Source of the DNA: Prevotellaceae bacterium UBA4372
Lineage (GTDB): Bacteria > Bacteroidota > Bacteroidia > Bacteroidales > Bacteroidaceae
Assembly (NCBI GenBank): GCA_002391275.1
Contig: DGSC01000003.1
Span: forward strand, 21,820-85,819
Direction of reading: 5' to 3'
Length of the DNA: 64,000 nucleotides
Part shown: positions 26,027-35,422 of the stretch, piece after piece
How positions within the stretch are numbered: the stretch's first letter is position 1
Layout of the letters: each line of letters starts with the position of its first letter
Translations under genes and position numbers: made by a program
Notes under the pieces: generated by a model
Databases searched by the model: none
The model's input: only the letters and a program-made list of their open reading frames with translations
Told to the model about the DNA's origin: nothing

Positions 26027-27352
26027 CTACTTCCTCGGCATCCGTGCCATCATCTGCGCCATCTTGGGGTCGGTGACCATCTTCATCATCTTACGTGTCT
26101 GGTCGAACTGCTTGATGAGACGGTTGACAGCGGCGATGTCGGTGCCCGAGCCGGCTGCGATGCGACGACGACGCGAGGTGTTGAGCAGTTCCGGATGGCT
26201 ACGCTCCTTGGGCGTCATGGATAGTATGATGGCTTCGATGCCCTTGAAAGCATCGTCGTCGATGTCGATGTCCTTCAGAGCCTTGCCTACACCTGGAATC
26301 ATCGAAGCAAGGTCCTTGATATTACCCATCTTCTTGATCTGCTGAATCTGAGCATAGAAGTCGTTGAAGTCGAACTGATTCTTGCGGATTTTCTTCTCCA
26401 AGCGGCGAGCCTCTTCCTCGTCGTACTGCTCCTGAGCACGCTCAACGAGGCTGACGATATCGCCCATGCCGAGGATACGGTCGGCCATACGAGCGGGGTG
26501 GAAGGGGTCGATGGCTTCCATCTTCTCGCCCGTGCCCACAAACTTAATAGGCTTATCGACGACGGTGCGGATTGAGAGGGCTGCACCACCGCGAGTGTCA
26601 CCGTCGAGCTTGGTGAGCACTACGCCCGTGTAGTCGAGACGGTCGTTGAACTCCTTAGCGGTGTTCACGGCGTCCTGACCCGTCATGGCATCAACAACGA
26701 AGAGCGTTTCATCAGGATTGATAGCGGCCTTGATGGCAGCAATCTCCTGCATCAGCTTCTCGTCGATAGCCAGACGGCCGGCGGTGTCGACGATGACGGT
26801 GTCGTAGCTCTTGGCCTTAGCCTCGTGGATGGCGTTCAAGGCAATCTGCACGGGGTCTTGGTTGTCGAGCTCCATGTAGACGGGCACTCCAATCTGCTCG
26901 CCCAAAACCCTCAACTGCTCCACGGCTGCAGGACGATAGACGTCGCAGGCTGCGAGCAAGGGCTTACGCTGGCGCTTGTTCTTGAGCATATTCGCCAACT
27001 TTCCGGCAAAGGTGGTCTTACCCGCACCGTTCAGACCTGCCATGAGGATGACGGCCGGATGACCGGCGAGGTTCAGTTCAGCAGTCTCGCCGCCCATGAG
27101 CATGGCCAGCTCGTCGTGCACAATCTTCACCATCATCTGCTGCGGCTTCACGGCCGTGAGGACGTTCTGCCCGAGTGCTTTCTGCTTGACAGTGTCGGTG
27201 AACTGCTTTGCTACCTTATAGTTGACGTCGGCATCGAGGAGTGCACGGCGCACATCCTTGAGCGTCTCGGCGACGTTGATTTCAGTGATTTTGCCTTCGC
27301 CCTTCAGAATCTTGAATGAGCGTTCAAGGCGTTCGGATAGATTTTCAAACAC
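26027..27352 (-). CDS. ffh: Signal recognition particle protein Ffh
   Basis: 441 residues. N domain (1-90), then the GTPase domain with GLNGAGKTT (106-114), DVYRPAAVEQL, DTAGRL and TKLDGDTRGGA, and a methionine-rich M domain (about 300-441) that binds 4.5S RNA and signal sequences. The M domain ends in RKMMKMVTDPKMAQMMARMPRK. It directs membrane and some secreted proteins to the SecYEG translocon. It is upstream of folD on the same strand, as in many Bacteroidetes. Confidence 0.95.
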   Translation of the reverse strand: MFENLSERLERSFKILKGEGKITEINVAETLKDVRRALLDADVNYKVAKQFTDTVKQKALGQNVLTAVKPQQMMVKIVHDELAMLMGGETAELNLAGHPAVILMAGLNGAGKTTFAGKLANMLKNKRQRKPLLAACDVYRPAAVEQLRVLGEQIGVPVYMELDNQDPVQIALNAIHEAKAKSYDTVIVDTAGRLAIDEKLMQEIAAIKAAINPDETLFVVDAMTGQDAVNTAKEFNDRLDYTGVVLTKLDGDTRGGAALSIRTVVDKPIKFVGTGEKMEAIDPFHPARMADRILGMGDIVSLVERAQEQYDEEEARRLEKKIRKNQFDFNDFYAQIQQIKKMGNIKDLASMIPGVGKALKDIDIDDDAFKGIEAIILSMTPKERSHPELLNTSRRRRIAAGSGTDIAAVNRLIKQFDQTRKMMKMVTDPKMAQMMARMPRK

Positions 27353-27418
27353 AGATTTATTTCAGTTTTAATGATTAAACAATATGATATTACGCATTAT
27401 GGCCAACGTACAAATACG

Positions 27419-29851
27419 TTATTTCCTGACAAAAACCTCGTCCACCACTACTCCATCGTCGAGAGCAGCAAAGACAAGGCTGTGATCACCAGCAAGCTTT
27501 GTCACGGGTAAATAAGCTTTGACTACAGCATAGTTCTGAAGAACATTCTGTTTCCACTGCTCACTTCGCCCCTTCGTTTCGTAGGTGAACACTTGAGGCT
27601 CTGCTCCATCAAGCGAAAGCGTGAAGCGTTGCTGAGCATCTATCGGATGAGTGGGCAGCATGTGCACTTCCACTTCAACCATTTTCTTGTCAGCCGGGAA
27701 ACTGTATGCAAAGTTGTAGGTGATGTTGCAGTCCTTAGGCACAGGCATAGCCCTAATGCTCGCGCCAAGTCCCAGCACGGGATCGAGCACCATACTGCCA
27801 GTGAAAGACGAAGCATTGTAAGAGGCTCCATAGAAAGTGGCTATCGTAGGCGGATCTACAGGCAAGGGATTGGGGCTGGCAATATGTGGTACTGGCTGGA
27901 ACACCGTAAGGGCACGTGGATTAGAGTTCATGATTCCCTGCCATTTACCGCCCCGTTGAGCATTATATTGTATCGTGAGTTGTTGAATACGATTATGGGC
28001 ATTATCAGAACGCAACCAAGTCTGCTGTACACTTTCTCGCGAGAGGTAGCTAAGTCCATGCCTTGCAAGCTGTGCACAGAGGTATTTCTCGTTTTGCAGA
28101 GCTGCACACATGATCGGATATTCTACAAGCTGGAAAAAGGCATCGTAGCGCGACGGGTGTGTGCGACGGACGCTGTCGGCAACCCAACGCACGTTGCGTT
28201 GCATAAGATCGTAACGGGAAAGACGGTGACGAATTTTCTTCTCACTCCAAGGTAAATCCCTGACGGCCGACCAATTGTTGACGCCGTCGTTAGGTTCTTC
28301 AACACGCGTTCCGGCTAAATGCTCGGGCTTGCGCTGGAACGAAAGGTGATAGTGTTCCTTGAGATAGATAGAAGACAAACGTGCCACATCCCGCCCGACA
28401 TTGGCCGCGATAAATTCCTCGATGTGCTTTCCTACAGAGAGGGTTCGCACGGCATCGAGGTCCCAGGCCATATCCGTGAACAGTGAAATCTGGTATTCTG
28501 ACGGCTTGATATCGCCCACATTAAGCACCCACATCCTATTGGCCCCGTGGTATGCAGCCTCAGAGAGTTGCTGGAACATCAGGAAAGGACTGGCCGTTCC
28601 CAGCCATAGGTAGTCGTGAGGACGCCCCCAGTAAGAGACATGATAGTAGACACCGTTGCCGCCCGAACGGGCACGCTCATGCTCGTTGGGGAAATGGCGT
28701 ATGTAGCCGTAGTTATCGTCGGTCCACATCAGGGTGACATCGTCAGGAACATGAAGCCCTGCGGCATAGAGGTCCATCACTTCTTTGTAAGGGATGAACA
28801 CTTGCGGCACCATATAAAGCGACTTGGTGATATACTGTCCGAGCAGCGACCGCTGGGTCTGTATCACCTGTTCCAACGCCTGGCGACTGGTTTCGGCATC
28901 GCTATAGCCCTGCATGGGTCCGTCGTGTACGCCACGCATCCCGAGCGTATAGACCATCGGAATTGATGTCGTCTCAACGACTCGCTTCTCCCAAAACGCC
29001 TTAACCGCAGCGCTATTGTCGGCCCAATTATATTCGCCTTGGCCGCGCAACGGCCATTCACCAGCGACGTCGCATCCCATTGGCTCGCAATGGCTTGAGC
29101 CAATGTAGATGCCATACTTGACAGCTAATTCGGCGTTGCCAGCCGTAAGGAAGAACGGCAGAGTGTGCTCGTGCATGGGTGGCCAATAAAGATTGGCCCT
29201 AAGACGGAGCAAGAGCTGGAAGATACGCTCTGTCGTGCGGGGTCCTACAGCATTCTGTGCGTTAGGCTCATGGGTATACATGGCCCAAGGCAAGAGCCCC
29301 CAGTCCTCATCATTGATGAAAATACCACGGAACTTCACGTCGGGCGATTGCTGCGTCCTGAAATTATCGGGAAGGGTGAACTCGGCACGTGGTTCTGGTT
29401 CCACATCGGCCCACCACTCCCAAGCAGATACGCCGAGCAGACGCGTCAGCTCAATGATGCCATAGGCCGTACCAGCAGGATCGCTTCCGACGATAGAGAG
29501 TCGCCCCTCAGCATCCACGGCCATGACGAAAGCCTGAGAGCGGCCTGTAAGGTACGATAGGTCGATTCCAGCTTTGGCTACGCGCTTGGCATTAGCTCCA
29601 CCTAAAGTTCCGATGATGATGGAGGCATCATGGTCGCCGATGCTGGCGACAGATGACAACACACGCTGGCAATCGGACTGCAACAAATCGACAGCCGTGA
29701 TGACCACCGGAGCCTCGTCAGCACTGACAGAAGCCACAATGGGAGCACCGCTCCGTAAAACGAAAGCGCTGGCCTGCACGGTCAGCGCTATGAGGGCCGC
29801 AACGAATGCTGAGGCCGTACGTCTGAGGATGTTACCTAACATGAAGCGCAT
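27419..29851 (-). CDS. GH115 family glycoside hydrolase (alpha-glucuronidase type)
   Basis: 810 residues with a signal peptide (about 1-29). GH115 features include GTAYGIIELTRLLGVSAWEWWADV, KFRGIFINDEDWGLLPWA, the YWPPMHEHT segment, GMRGVHDGPM and MWTDDNYGYIRHFP. Family members remove 4-O-methylglucuronic acid from xylan. The C-terminal 170 residues form the extra beta module typical of the family. The start is only 2 bases after the secG stop codon, suggesting cotranscription with the secretion and housekeeping operon, an unusual place for a glycan-degrading enzyme; no xylan locus surrounds it. Confidence 0.88.
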   Translation of the reverse strand: MRFMLGNILRRTASAFVAALIALTVQASAFVLRSGAPIVASVSADEAPVVITAVDLLQSDCQRVLSSVASIGDHDASIIIGTLGGANAKRVAKAGIDLSYLTGRSQAFVMAVDAEGRLSIVGSDPAGTAYGIIELTRLLGVSAWEWWADVEPEPRAEFTLPDNFRTQQSPDVKFRGIFINDEDWGLLPWAMYTHEPNAQNAVGPRTTERIFQLLLRLRANLYWPPMHEHTLPFFLTAGNAELAVKYGIYIGSSHCEPMGCDVAGEWPLRGQGEYNWADNSAAVKAFWEKRVVETTSIPMVYTLGMRGVHDGPMQGYSDAETSRQALEQVIQTQRSLLGQYITKSLYMVPQVFIPYKEVMDLYAAGLHVPDDVTLMWTDDNYGYIRHFPNEHERARSGGNGVYYHVSYWGRPHDYLWLGTASPFLMFQQLSEAAYHGANRMWVLNVGDIKPSEYQISLFTDMAWDLDAVRTLSVGKHIEEFIAANVGRDVARLSSIYLKEHYHLSFQRKPEHLAGTRVEEPNDGVNNWSAVRDLPWSEKKIRHRLSRYDLMQRNVRWVADSVRRTHPSRYDAFFQLVEYPIMCAALQNEKYLCAQLARHGLSYLSRESVQQTWLRSDNAHNRIQQLTIQYNAQRGGKWQGIMNSNPRALTVFQPVPHIASPNPLPVDPPTIATFYGASYNASSFTGSMVLDPVLGLGASIRAMPVPKDCNITYNFAYSFPADKKMVEVEVHMLPTHPIDAQQRFTLSLDGAEPQVFTYETKGRSEQWKQNVLQNYAVVKAYLPVTKLAGDHSLVFAALDDGVVVDEVFVRK

Positions 29852-29853
29852 GC

Positions 29854-30231
29854 TTAATTGGCAGGAGCCTCTGCCGGAGCCTCGGTAGCAGGAGCCTCTG
29901 TTGCAGGAGCCTCTTGCACGTCAGTAGCAGGAATGCCAGGCAGATTAGTGGGGGCTGTTGCTTTCTGCTCGGTAGCTATACCTTCCATGACAGACATGTC
30001 GGTGCTTGCACGAGGAATAAAGAACACAGAAAGCACGCTAAAGAGAACCATTGCAATGGCCAGCGCCCAAGTCATTTTCTCGATAACATCGGTGGTCTTG
30101 CGAACGCCCATAACTTGGTTACCACTGGCAAAGCCACTGGCAAGGCCGCCGCCCTTTGACTCTTGAACGAGTACGATGAGGCACATGAAGATGGATGCGA
30201 TGACCACAAGGATTACAAGTAAATTGTACAT
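29854..30231 (-). CDS. secG: Preprotein translocase subunit SecG
   Basis: 125 residues. Two membrane helices (about 2-23 and 52-72) flank the conserved loop ESKGGGLASGFASGNQVMGVRKTTDVIEK. The tail (about 85-125) carries imperfect repeats APATEAPATEAPAEAPAN, an Ala/Pro/Glu-rich end frequent in Bacteroidetes SecG. It is the last of the leftward rlmN-to-secG run and is followed after 2 bases by the GH115 gene. Confidence 0.92.
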   Translation of the reverse strand: MYNLLVILVVIASIFMCLIVLVQESKGGGLASGFASGNQVMGVRKTTDVIEKMTWALAIAMVLFSVLSVFFIPRASTDMSVMEGIATEQKATAPTNLPGIPATDVQEAPATEAPATEAPAEAPAN

Positions 30232-30265
30232 TGTTGTTTAGATATTATTTGATTATTATTTCCTT

Positions 30266-31084
30266 TTATTGCTGTGATTCCTGGGTGATTTTATGGCTTT
30301 CGTTAAGCAATAATTTCTCAAGGAACCGAATTTGGTCTGCAAAGTAACGGTTTTTTTGTGGATAAAGCAAACTTATTCGTCGAATAATTTCAATTGCCTT
30401 AGCATATTTACCCTGTTTGATGTAAATTCGGGCCAAAGTCTCTGTAAAATAGGTGTCAGAATTGTCATTTACAGCACTTTCATCTGCAGGTTCGTCGGCA
30501 GGTTCTTCTACATCGGAGAGTGTGTCCAGATGCTCCTGTTCGCTCTCTTCCAAGTTTACAGACGGCTGTTCGGACGCGTTTTGCTGGTTGGCTGCAGCAT
30601 CGTTGTGTTCAGCTTCTGCGGCAGACTCTGGCACGGCCACGGCATCGTCGAGCTGAAGCAGATAAGCTGTGTAGTCGACTGCAGCCTCAGCCGGTCGGGG
30701 GCGACGTGTGGGCGCAGGCTGAGGTTGCTGCCCTAAGAACGTATCGATGAGTGTCAGTGTGCGATCGGTTCCGCCCGAAGTTTCGCTGCCAGGTTGGGCT
30801 GGAGTTAAAGCCCGTGCCACCGCCCCTTTTCGGTCGGCGACCAGTGCTTCCTGCAGCAATTCTGTCTCAAAGAGTTCGAAGAGCCGTTCACGGCTGGGCA
30901 TGCAGATTGCGGTGCGACTCAACTCTGCTCCGAAGCGCCCGTCTTGCAGTTGATAGAGCCCTCGCAACAGCAGAAGGCGGGCCGCCTGGAACGAGGGGTA
31001 TCGTTCGACGAGCTGGTAGAGTTCGTCTACCACGGACGCATCGATGCTATCCGGATTATTAATGTATGTCGATAGAGATTGCAT
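30266..31084 (-). CDS. TPR-like protein upstream of secG
   Basis: 272 residues from the ATG at 31084 (MQSLSTYINNPDSIDASVV). A GTG at 31129 that overlaps the lptE stop (TAGTG) would add 15 residues; the ATG version fits the usual opening of this family. The N-terminal part (YPSFQAARLLLLRGLYQL) and C-terminal part (LARIYIKQGKYAKAIEIIRRISLLYPQKNRYFA) look like tetratricopeptide helices; the middle (about 100-200) is acidic, Ala/Glu/Pro-rich and probably disordered. No signal peptide. Position between lptE and secG is conserved in the phylum and suggests a link to envelope biogenesis; the function is not known. Confidence 0.75.
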   Translation of the reverse strand: MQSLSTYINNPDSIDASVVDELYQLVERYPSFQAARLLLLRGLYQLQDGRFGAELSRTAICMPSRERLFELFETELLQEALVADRKGAVARALTPAQPGSETSGGTDRTLTLIDTFLGQQPQPAPTRRPRPAEAAVDYTAYLLQLDDAVAVPESAAEAEHNDAAANQQNASEQPSVNLEESEQEHLDTLSDVEEPADEPADESAVNDNSDTYFTETLARIYIKQGKYAKAIEIIRRISLLYPQKNRYFADQIRFLEKLLLNESHKITQESQQ

Positions 31085-31128
31085 GTAGGTGAAGGTAAAT
31101 GAGTTCTCTGCATTGATGCTACGGAGCA

Positions 31129-31620
31129 CTACCAGTTGGCCACTGCGGCATTAAAGATCTGGTCGGTGATGTCTTTTGTCATCTGTGTGACCAATTCTTC
31201 TTGTACGTTGACGAGCTGTTGGGTAGCATCGTACTCGGTTGTGGCAGAGAACTGGCGTTCGAAGTCCTCCTTATGATTCTTATTATTGGTAAACCTTACG
31301 TTCACAGTCATTTTCAGCTGCACTTGCGAGCTATATCCGTCGCTGCCCACGCCTTTGTTGAACTGGTCGAAGCCTGTTATCTCTCCCGAGAGCACAAGGT
31401 CGCCTCCTCGTTTCACTTGTTGGAGCTTGGTCTGCTGAGAGAATATGTCGGTGAGTCGATTGTTGAAGATAGATTGCATCGGTGCCCATACATACGAGGA
31501 ACGGATGGGGAAGGGATCGATCTGAATGGTTTTGGTCTTGGTGTAATCGATGCTTGCGCCATTGAATTTATAGCTTATGGCACAGGATGCGAGCCCAACA
31601 ATCAGTATGATGGAGGCCAT
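31129..31620 (-). CDS. lptE: LptE family lipoprotein
   Basis: 163 residues from the ATG at 31620, giving MASIILIVGLASC with a clear lipobox (LASC). The longer frame to 31713 would overlap the previous gene and add 31 positively charged residues before the signal peptide. The body shows the LptE-like pattern: SYKFNGASIDYTKTKTIQIDPFPI, a central KRGGDLVLSGEITGF and the C-terminal helix VTQMTKDITDQIFNAAVANW. LptE plugs and assists LptD in lipopolysaccharide insertion at the outer membrane. Bacteroidetes LptE is divergent, hence the moderate confidence in the exact role. Confidence 0.8.
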   Translation of the reverse strand: MASIILIVGLASCAISYKFNGASIDYTKTKTIQIDPFPIRSSYVWAPMQSIFNNRLTDIFSQQTKLQQVKRGGDLVLSGEITGFDQFNKGVGSDGYSSQVQLKMTVNVRFTNNKNHKEDFERQFSATTEYDATQQLVNVQEELVTQMTKDITDQIFNAAVANW

Positions 31621-31693
31621 AACGGACAGAAACCTGCCGGCAAGCCTGTGGATGCTGCGTGCACGTCCACGGGAGCAAAGGCAGGCGTGACAA

Positions 31694-32962
31694 TCAAATT
31701 TCTTCGAGTCCATATTCCTTGATTTTTCTGTACAACGTGCGTTCGCTTATATGCAGTTCTTCGGCTGCTTTCTTACGTCTGCCCCGGTTCTTTTCAAGGG
31801 CTTTGATGATGAGCCGTTTCTCCTGTTCGTCGATCGAGAGGGATTCTTCGATATATTCCTCGGCGTACGGGGTGGCATCGTCGCGGCTGGGTGAGAGGTG
31901 TTCGTCGGTGCTTCTTGCGGGTGCCACATGTGCATGGGTGACCATCGACACAACAGGTGCATCGGTAACGGGCACGTTCGCAGCTACTTGGACGGATGGA
32001 TTTGCCGCAGAGGGAGCAGCCATGGTGGAGAGTTGCTGTTTCAGCTCGCTGACTTCATGATGAAGGGCATTGATCATCTGGAAGAGCATTTCACGCTCAT
32101 TGTCGTAGGAATGGGAGTTCCCGTTGGAGTGGTTCAAGCGCACGAGGCCTCCGTTTTCTTCGATCGTAGGCCATATCTCATAGTCGGAGAGGACGGCGGG
32201 AGTGACGATACGCGAATCCTGCATGAGGATGGACATCTGCTCAGTGAGATTCTTCAGCTGGCGTATATTACCAGGCCACTTGTAGCGTTTCATCACTTCT
32301 TCCGCCTCGGGCGAGAGGGATATACGCTCGGGCATTTGGTATTTAGCTGCGATCTCCATGGCGAACTTCTTGAAGAGCAGCAGGATGTCGTCGCCTCGCT
32401 CGCGCAGAGGGGGCATCTTGATAGGGATGGTATTGAGGCGATAGAAGAGGTCTTCGCGAAACCTTCCGTCGCGTATGGCCAGTTGAATATTGACATTTGT
32501 GGCAGCCACGACACGCACATTGGTCTTGCGCACTTCGCTGGAGCCCACGCGAATGTATTCGCCATTCTCGAGCACACGCAGCAGTCGTGCCTGGGTGCTC
32601 ATGGGCAATTCGCCTACCTCGTCGAGGAAGAGCGTTCCGCCGTCGGCGGCTCCGAAGTAGCCTTCGTGCTCACCAATTGCGCCTGTGAAGGCTCCCTTCT
32701 CGTGTCCGAAGAGTTCGCTGTCGATGGTTCCCTCGGGTATGGAGCCGCAGTTGATGGCAAAATACTTGCGCATACGTCGCAGGCTGTTGTCGTGGATGAG
32801 CCGGGGGATAATTTCCTTACCGACGCCGCTTTCGCCGGTGATGAGCACCGACAAGTCGGTCTTTGCCACCTGCAAGGCCGTGTCAATAGCATGATTGAGG
32901 GCTTCACAGTTGCCTACGATTCCATAGCGTTGCTTTATAGGTTGTAATTCTTTGGCATTCAT
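31694..32962 (-). CDS. Sigma-54-interacting AAA activator with Fis-type HTH
   Basis: 422 residues with no receiver domain. The AAA+ domain begins near residue 12 (YGIVGNCEALNHAI); Walker A is GESGVGKE (43-50), the sigma-54 contact loop is GAFTGA (90-95), followed by GGTLFLDEVGELP and the LLRVLENGEYIRVGSSE switch region. A disordered linker (about 300-375) leads to a Fis-type HTH (KKAAEELHISERTLYRKIKEYG). It should open sigma-54 promoters; its regulator input is not visible. The gene sits between pdxA (49 bases upstream) and lptE, a conserved order in Bacteroidetes. Confidence 0.9.
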   Translation of the reverse strand: MNAKELQPIKQRYGIVGNCEALNHAIDTALQVAKTDLSVLITGESGVGKEIIPRLIHDNSLRRMRKYFAINCGSIPEGTIDSELFGHEKGAFTGAIGEHEGYFGAADGGTLFLDEVGELPMSTQARLLRVLENGEYIRVGSSEVRKTNVRVVAATNVNIQLAIRDGRFREDLFYRLNTIPIKMPPLRERGDDILLLFKKFAMEIAAKYQMPERISLSPEAEEVMKRYKWPGNIRQLKNLTEQMSILMQDSRIVTPAVLSDYEIWPTIEENGGLVRLNHSNGNSHSYDNEREMLFQMINALHHEVSELKQQLSTMAAPSAANPSVQVAANVPVTDAPVVSMVTHAHVAPARSTDEHLSPSRDDATPYAEEYIEESLSIDEQEKRLIIKALEKNRGRRKKAAEELHISERTLYRKIKEYGLEEI

Positions 32963-33011
32963 AGATGTAACAAGCCTTGAAGCTTATTTCTGACAAAGGC
33001 ATCGGCAAGCG

Positions 33012-34079
33012 TCAGCCTCTTTCGCTGCGGTCGCGCTTGTCGATGTAGAGTTTCTCAAGGGGATTGGCATGAGCCTCATCCCATGCCTTACGATTGCGCA
33101 GGACGTCGATGGCGACATAGATAGCCTGACGGAACGAATTCTCGTTGGCCACGCCCTGACCTGCAATGTCGTAACCGGTGCCATGGTCGGGGCTGGTGCG
33201 TACGACGTCGAGCCCGGCTGTGAAGTTTACGCCATCTTCCATGGCTAACATCTTGAACGGAGCCAGTCCTTGGTCGTGGTACATCGCCAGCACACCATCG
33301 TAGTGTTCGTAGGCGTGGATGCCGAAGAAACCATCGGCAGCAAAGGGGCCGTACACGGTCATCCCTTCTGCCTCGGCCTGAGCTATTGCGGGAATGATTG
33401 CCGTTTGTTCCTCGCTTCCCAGCAGGCCGTCTTCTCCGGCATGCGGGTTGAGCGCCAACACTGCAATGCGAGGGTTCGACATACCGAAGTCGCGACGTAG
33501 CGAGCTGTTGAACAGACGCAGGTGGTTGAGCACTTTCTCCTCAGTGATGGCAGCCGCCACCTGAGCCATAGGCAGGTGGGTTGTCACGAGAGCGACGCGC
33601 ATCCGCTCGTTGAGCATGATCATGAGCGCCTCCTGATTGTCGTGCCCTACGCGGTCTTGGATGTATTCCGTATGTCCGGGGAAGTGGAAAGCATCGTTCT
33701 GGATAGTATGTTTGTTAATAGGTGCCGTCACGATAACATCCACAAGTCCTGCCTGCCAGTCCTTGACGGCGCGTTCGAGGGCTGCGTAGGCTGCAGCACC
33801 CGCCTCGGCCGACGGCTGCCCCAGCTCAACCTTCACCTCGTCGGCCGTGACGTGTATGAGGTTGAGGGCTCCGTCAATCGCATCCTGAGGCGAGCTGACG
33901 GTGTTGAAGTTGGTCGACAGATTGAGCGTCTTGCGATGGTAGCTGGCTATCTTCGGCGAGCCGTAAACGATGGGGCAACAGAGCTCCAGCATCTCGGGGT
34001 CTGCGAAGGTCTTCAATATAATCTCATAGCCGATGCCATTCGTATCGCCATGAGTGATTGCTATTTTAAGTTTTTCCAT
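33012..34079 (-). CDS. pdxA: 4-hydroxythreonine-4-phosphate dehydrogenase
   Basis: 355 residues. PdxA oxidises 4-phosphohydroxythreonine in pyridoxal phosphate synthesis. Typical motifs are ITHGDTNGIGYEIILK at the start, TAPINKHTIQNDAFHFPGHTEYI (substrate and metal site), LNPHAGEDGLLGSEE and YHDQGLAPFKML with the metal histidine, and TSPDHGTGYDIAGQG near the end. Same strand and close to the sigma-54 activator downstream; 154 bases separate it from the DUF4837 gene upstream, a gap filled by the 22-bp array. Confidence 0.93.
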   Translation of the reverse strand: MEKLKIAITHGDTNGIGYEIILKTFADPEMLELCCPIVYGSPKIASYHRKTLNLSTNFNTVSSPQDAIDGALNLIHVTADEVKVELGQPSAEAGAAAYAALERAVKDWQAGLVDVIVTAPINKHTIQNDAFHFPGHTEYIQDRVGHDNQEALMIMLNERMRVALVTTHLPMAQVAAAITEEKVLNHLRLFNSSLRRDFGMSNPRIAVLALNPHAGEDGLLGSEEQTAIIPAIAQAEAEGMTVYGPFAADGFFGIHAYEHYDGVLAMYHDQGLAPFKMLAMEDGVNFTAGLDVVRTSPDHGTGYDIAGQGVANENSFRQAIYVAIDVLRNRKAWDEAHANPLEKLYIDKRDRSERG

Positions 34080-34150
34080 TGTTTTTATAGTGTGGAATTA
34101 ACATAATTCTTGTTGAAAAGGCTCTTGCTTCATAACCGTGTTAAAAAAAA

Positions 34151-34228
34151 CTCTTAGGAGCATCGGGCAAAACCCTTAGGAGCATCGGGCAATTCTCTTA
34201 GGCGCATCGGCCGATTCTCTTAGGCGCA
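34151..34228 (-). repeat. Tandem repeat array, 22-bp period, four units
   Basis: CTTAGG (or its start) occurs at 34153, 34175, 34197 and 34219, exactly 22 bases apart; units read about CTCTTAGGAGCATCGGGCAA plus AT. It begins right after the DUF4837 copy 2 stop codon and ends at a run of eight T on the minus strand (34143-34150). It is the same unit family as at 14426-14490. Confidence 0.9.
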
Positions 34229-34233
34229 TTTTT

Positions 34234-35349
34234 TCACCTGCCTTGCCGTGCAGCCCTACGGTCCTCGGCCGTGACGGCTACCTCCTCCATTGTGGTGACG
34301 ATGGGTGAGGTCTGCTCGTCGGGAAGGTTGAGGGTGTAGAGCGATCCTTCGAGGCGGCGCATGAGGCCTCGCTTCATCTTCTCAGGCGCAAAGACAAAGC
34401 CTTCGACGACGATGACAATGTTGCGGGTAGTGTCCACGCGTGAATGACTGACAAACGGCCCTCCCATGCCATCATTTTCCATGTACCATAGGCCACGGGC
34501 TTCGAGGGCATACTGGTTGTGGACCACGATAGGCTTGACGGTGGTGCACAGGGTGTCCGTAGCCATGTGCATAGAGGGCAAGGTGCCGGGGATATTCGCG
34601 GCCATGACGCTGTCGCGCTTGGCCAGGACATATTGCTTGTTGAAAGTCTGAGGACCTTCGTAGGGATAGCTGTACATACATATATTCACCATGCCCGAGG
34701 CTCCGTTGGAACTGGTCCAGAAGAAGTCCTTGCCTTTCTTGTAGCTCTTGATCTCGTCGGGGGCATGGAGCTCGCAGTCGAAGAGTTCCTTGGCCAGCTC
34801 AGCCGTCTTCGTGGAATACTTGTCCTTGAGTTCCTTGACGAGGCGGTTCATCTCCATCTTCGTAAGAAAGTCGATGATGTCTTGTCCGTGGTCGAAACAG
34901 TAGTCAGCAAACTCCTCGGGAGTTGGGCTTTGAATTGTAAGCACAATCTGTCCGATGGAATATTTGTCGCGGGTGAACTTCATCGACGTCTTCGTGTATA
35001 TCTGCTTGTTGATATCAACGAGGATAATATTACGGAAGATGTTCAGTACATGGTCGAAATGTTTGGGTTCGACATGCGAGATGTGGAACGAGCGCTCGGG
35101 CTGAGGCAGGCCGGGGATGTCGGTGTCGAGCACAGCAAAGAGTGCACGTCCCTGAGTGGCCTCCCAGTCGCGGTCGCTCATGACCACCATCACTTCGTAT
35201 GGACGCCCACTGGCACGAGGCATAATGAATTCCTTCTTGCAGGAGGCAAAGAGCATGGTGAGCAGGAATAACAGCCACACCCCTCTACCCTTCCCCTGTA
35301 GAGAGGCGGGCAGAGACCTTTGTAAATGATGTATGTTCATGTGATTCAT
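34234..35349 (-). CDS. DUF4837 lipoprotein (copy 2)
   Basis: 371 residues with a lipoprotein signal ending LFASC (about residue 37). The charged opening (HLQRSLPASLQGKGRG) is longer than usual and its DNA resembles G-rich intergenic sequence. Conserved family features are YSYPYEGPQTF, AKRDSVMAANIPG, ARGLWYMENDGMGGPFVSH and GFVFAPEKMKRG, closely matching copy 1 at 14503. It lies between rlmN (73 bases upstream) and pdxA, the usual place of this family. Function unknown; surface or periplasmic lipoprotein. Confidence 0.85.
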   Translation of the reverse strand: MNHMNIHHLQRSLPASLQGKGRGVWLLFLLTMLFASCKKEFIMPRASGRPYEVMVVMSDRDWEATQGRALFAVLDTDIPGLPQPERSFHISHVEPKHFDHVLNIFRNIILVDINKQIYTKTSMKFTRDKYSIGQIVLTIQSPTPEEFADYCFDHGQDIIDFLTKMEMNRLVKELKDKYSTKTAELAKELFDCELHAPDEIKSYKKGKDFFWTSSNGASGMVNICMYSYPYEGPQTFNKQYVLAKRDSVMAANIPGTLPSMHMATDTLCTTVKPIVVHNQYALEARGLWYMENDGMGGPFVSHSRVDTTRNIVIVVEGFVFAPEKMKRGLMRRLEGSLYTLNLPDEQTSPIVTTMEEVAVTAEDRRAARQGR

Positions 35350-35422
35350 TATCGTCTATGGTTTCTATGAGTATTTGATTTGACAGGGTTTCCTTTACCT
35401 GTAAAGCTGCAACTCCACTAAC

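Noticed and set aside
29860..29930. Repeats in the secG end as another DNA array
   Set aside because: They have an 18- or 15-bp, codon-multiple period and encode the APATEAPAE tail, so they are protein repeats and not part of the 22-bp set.
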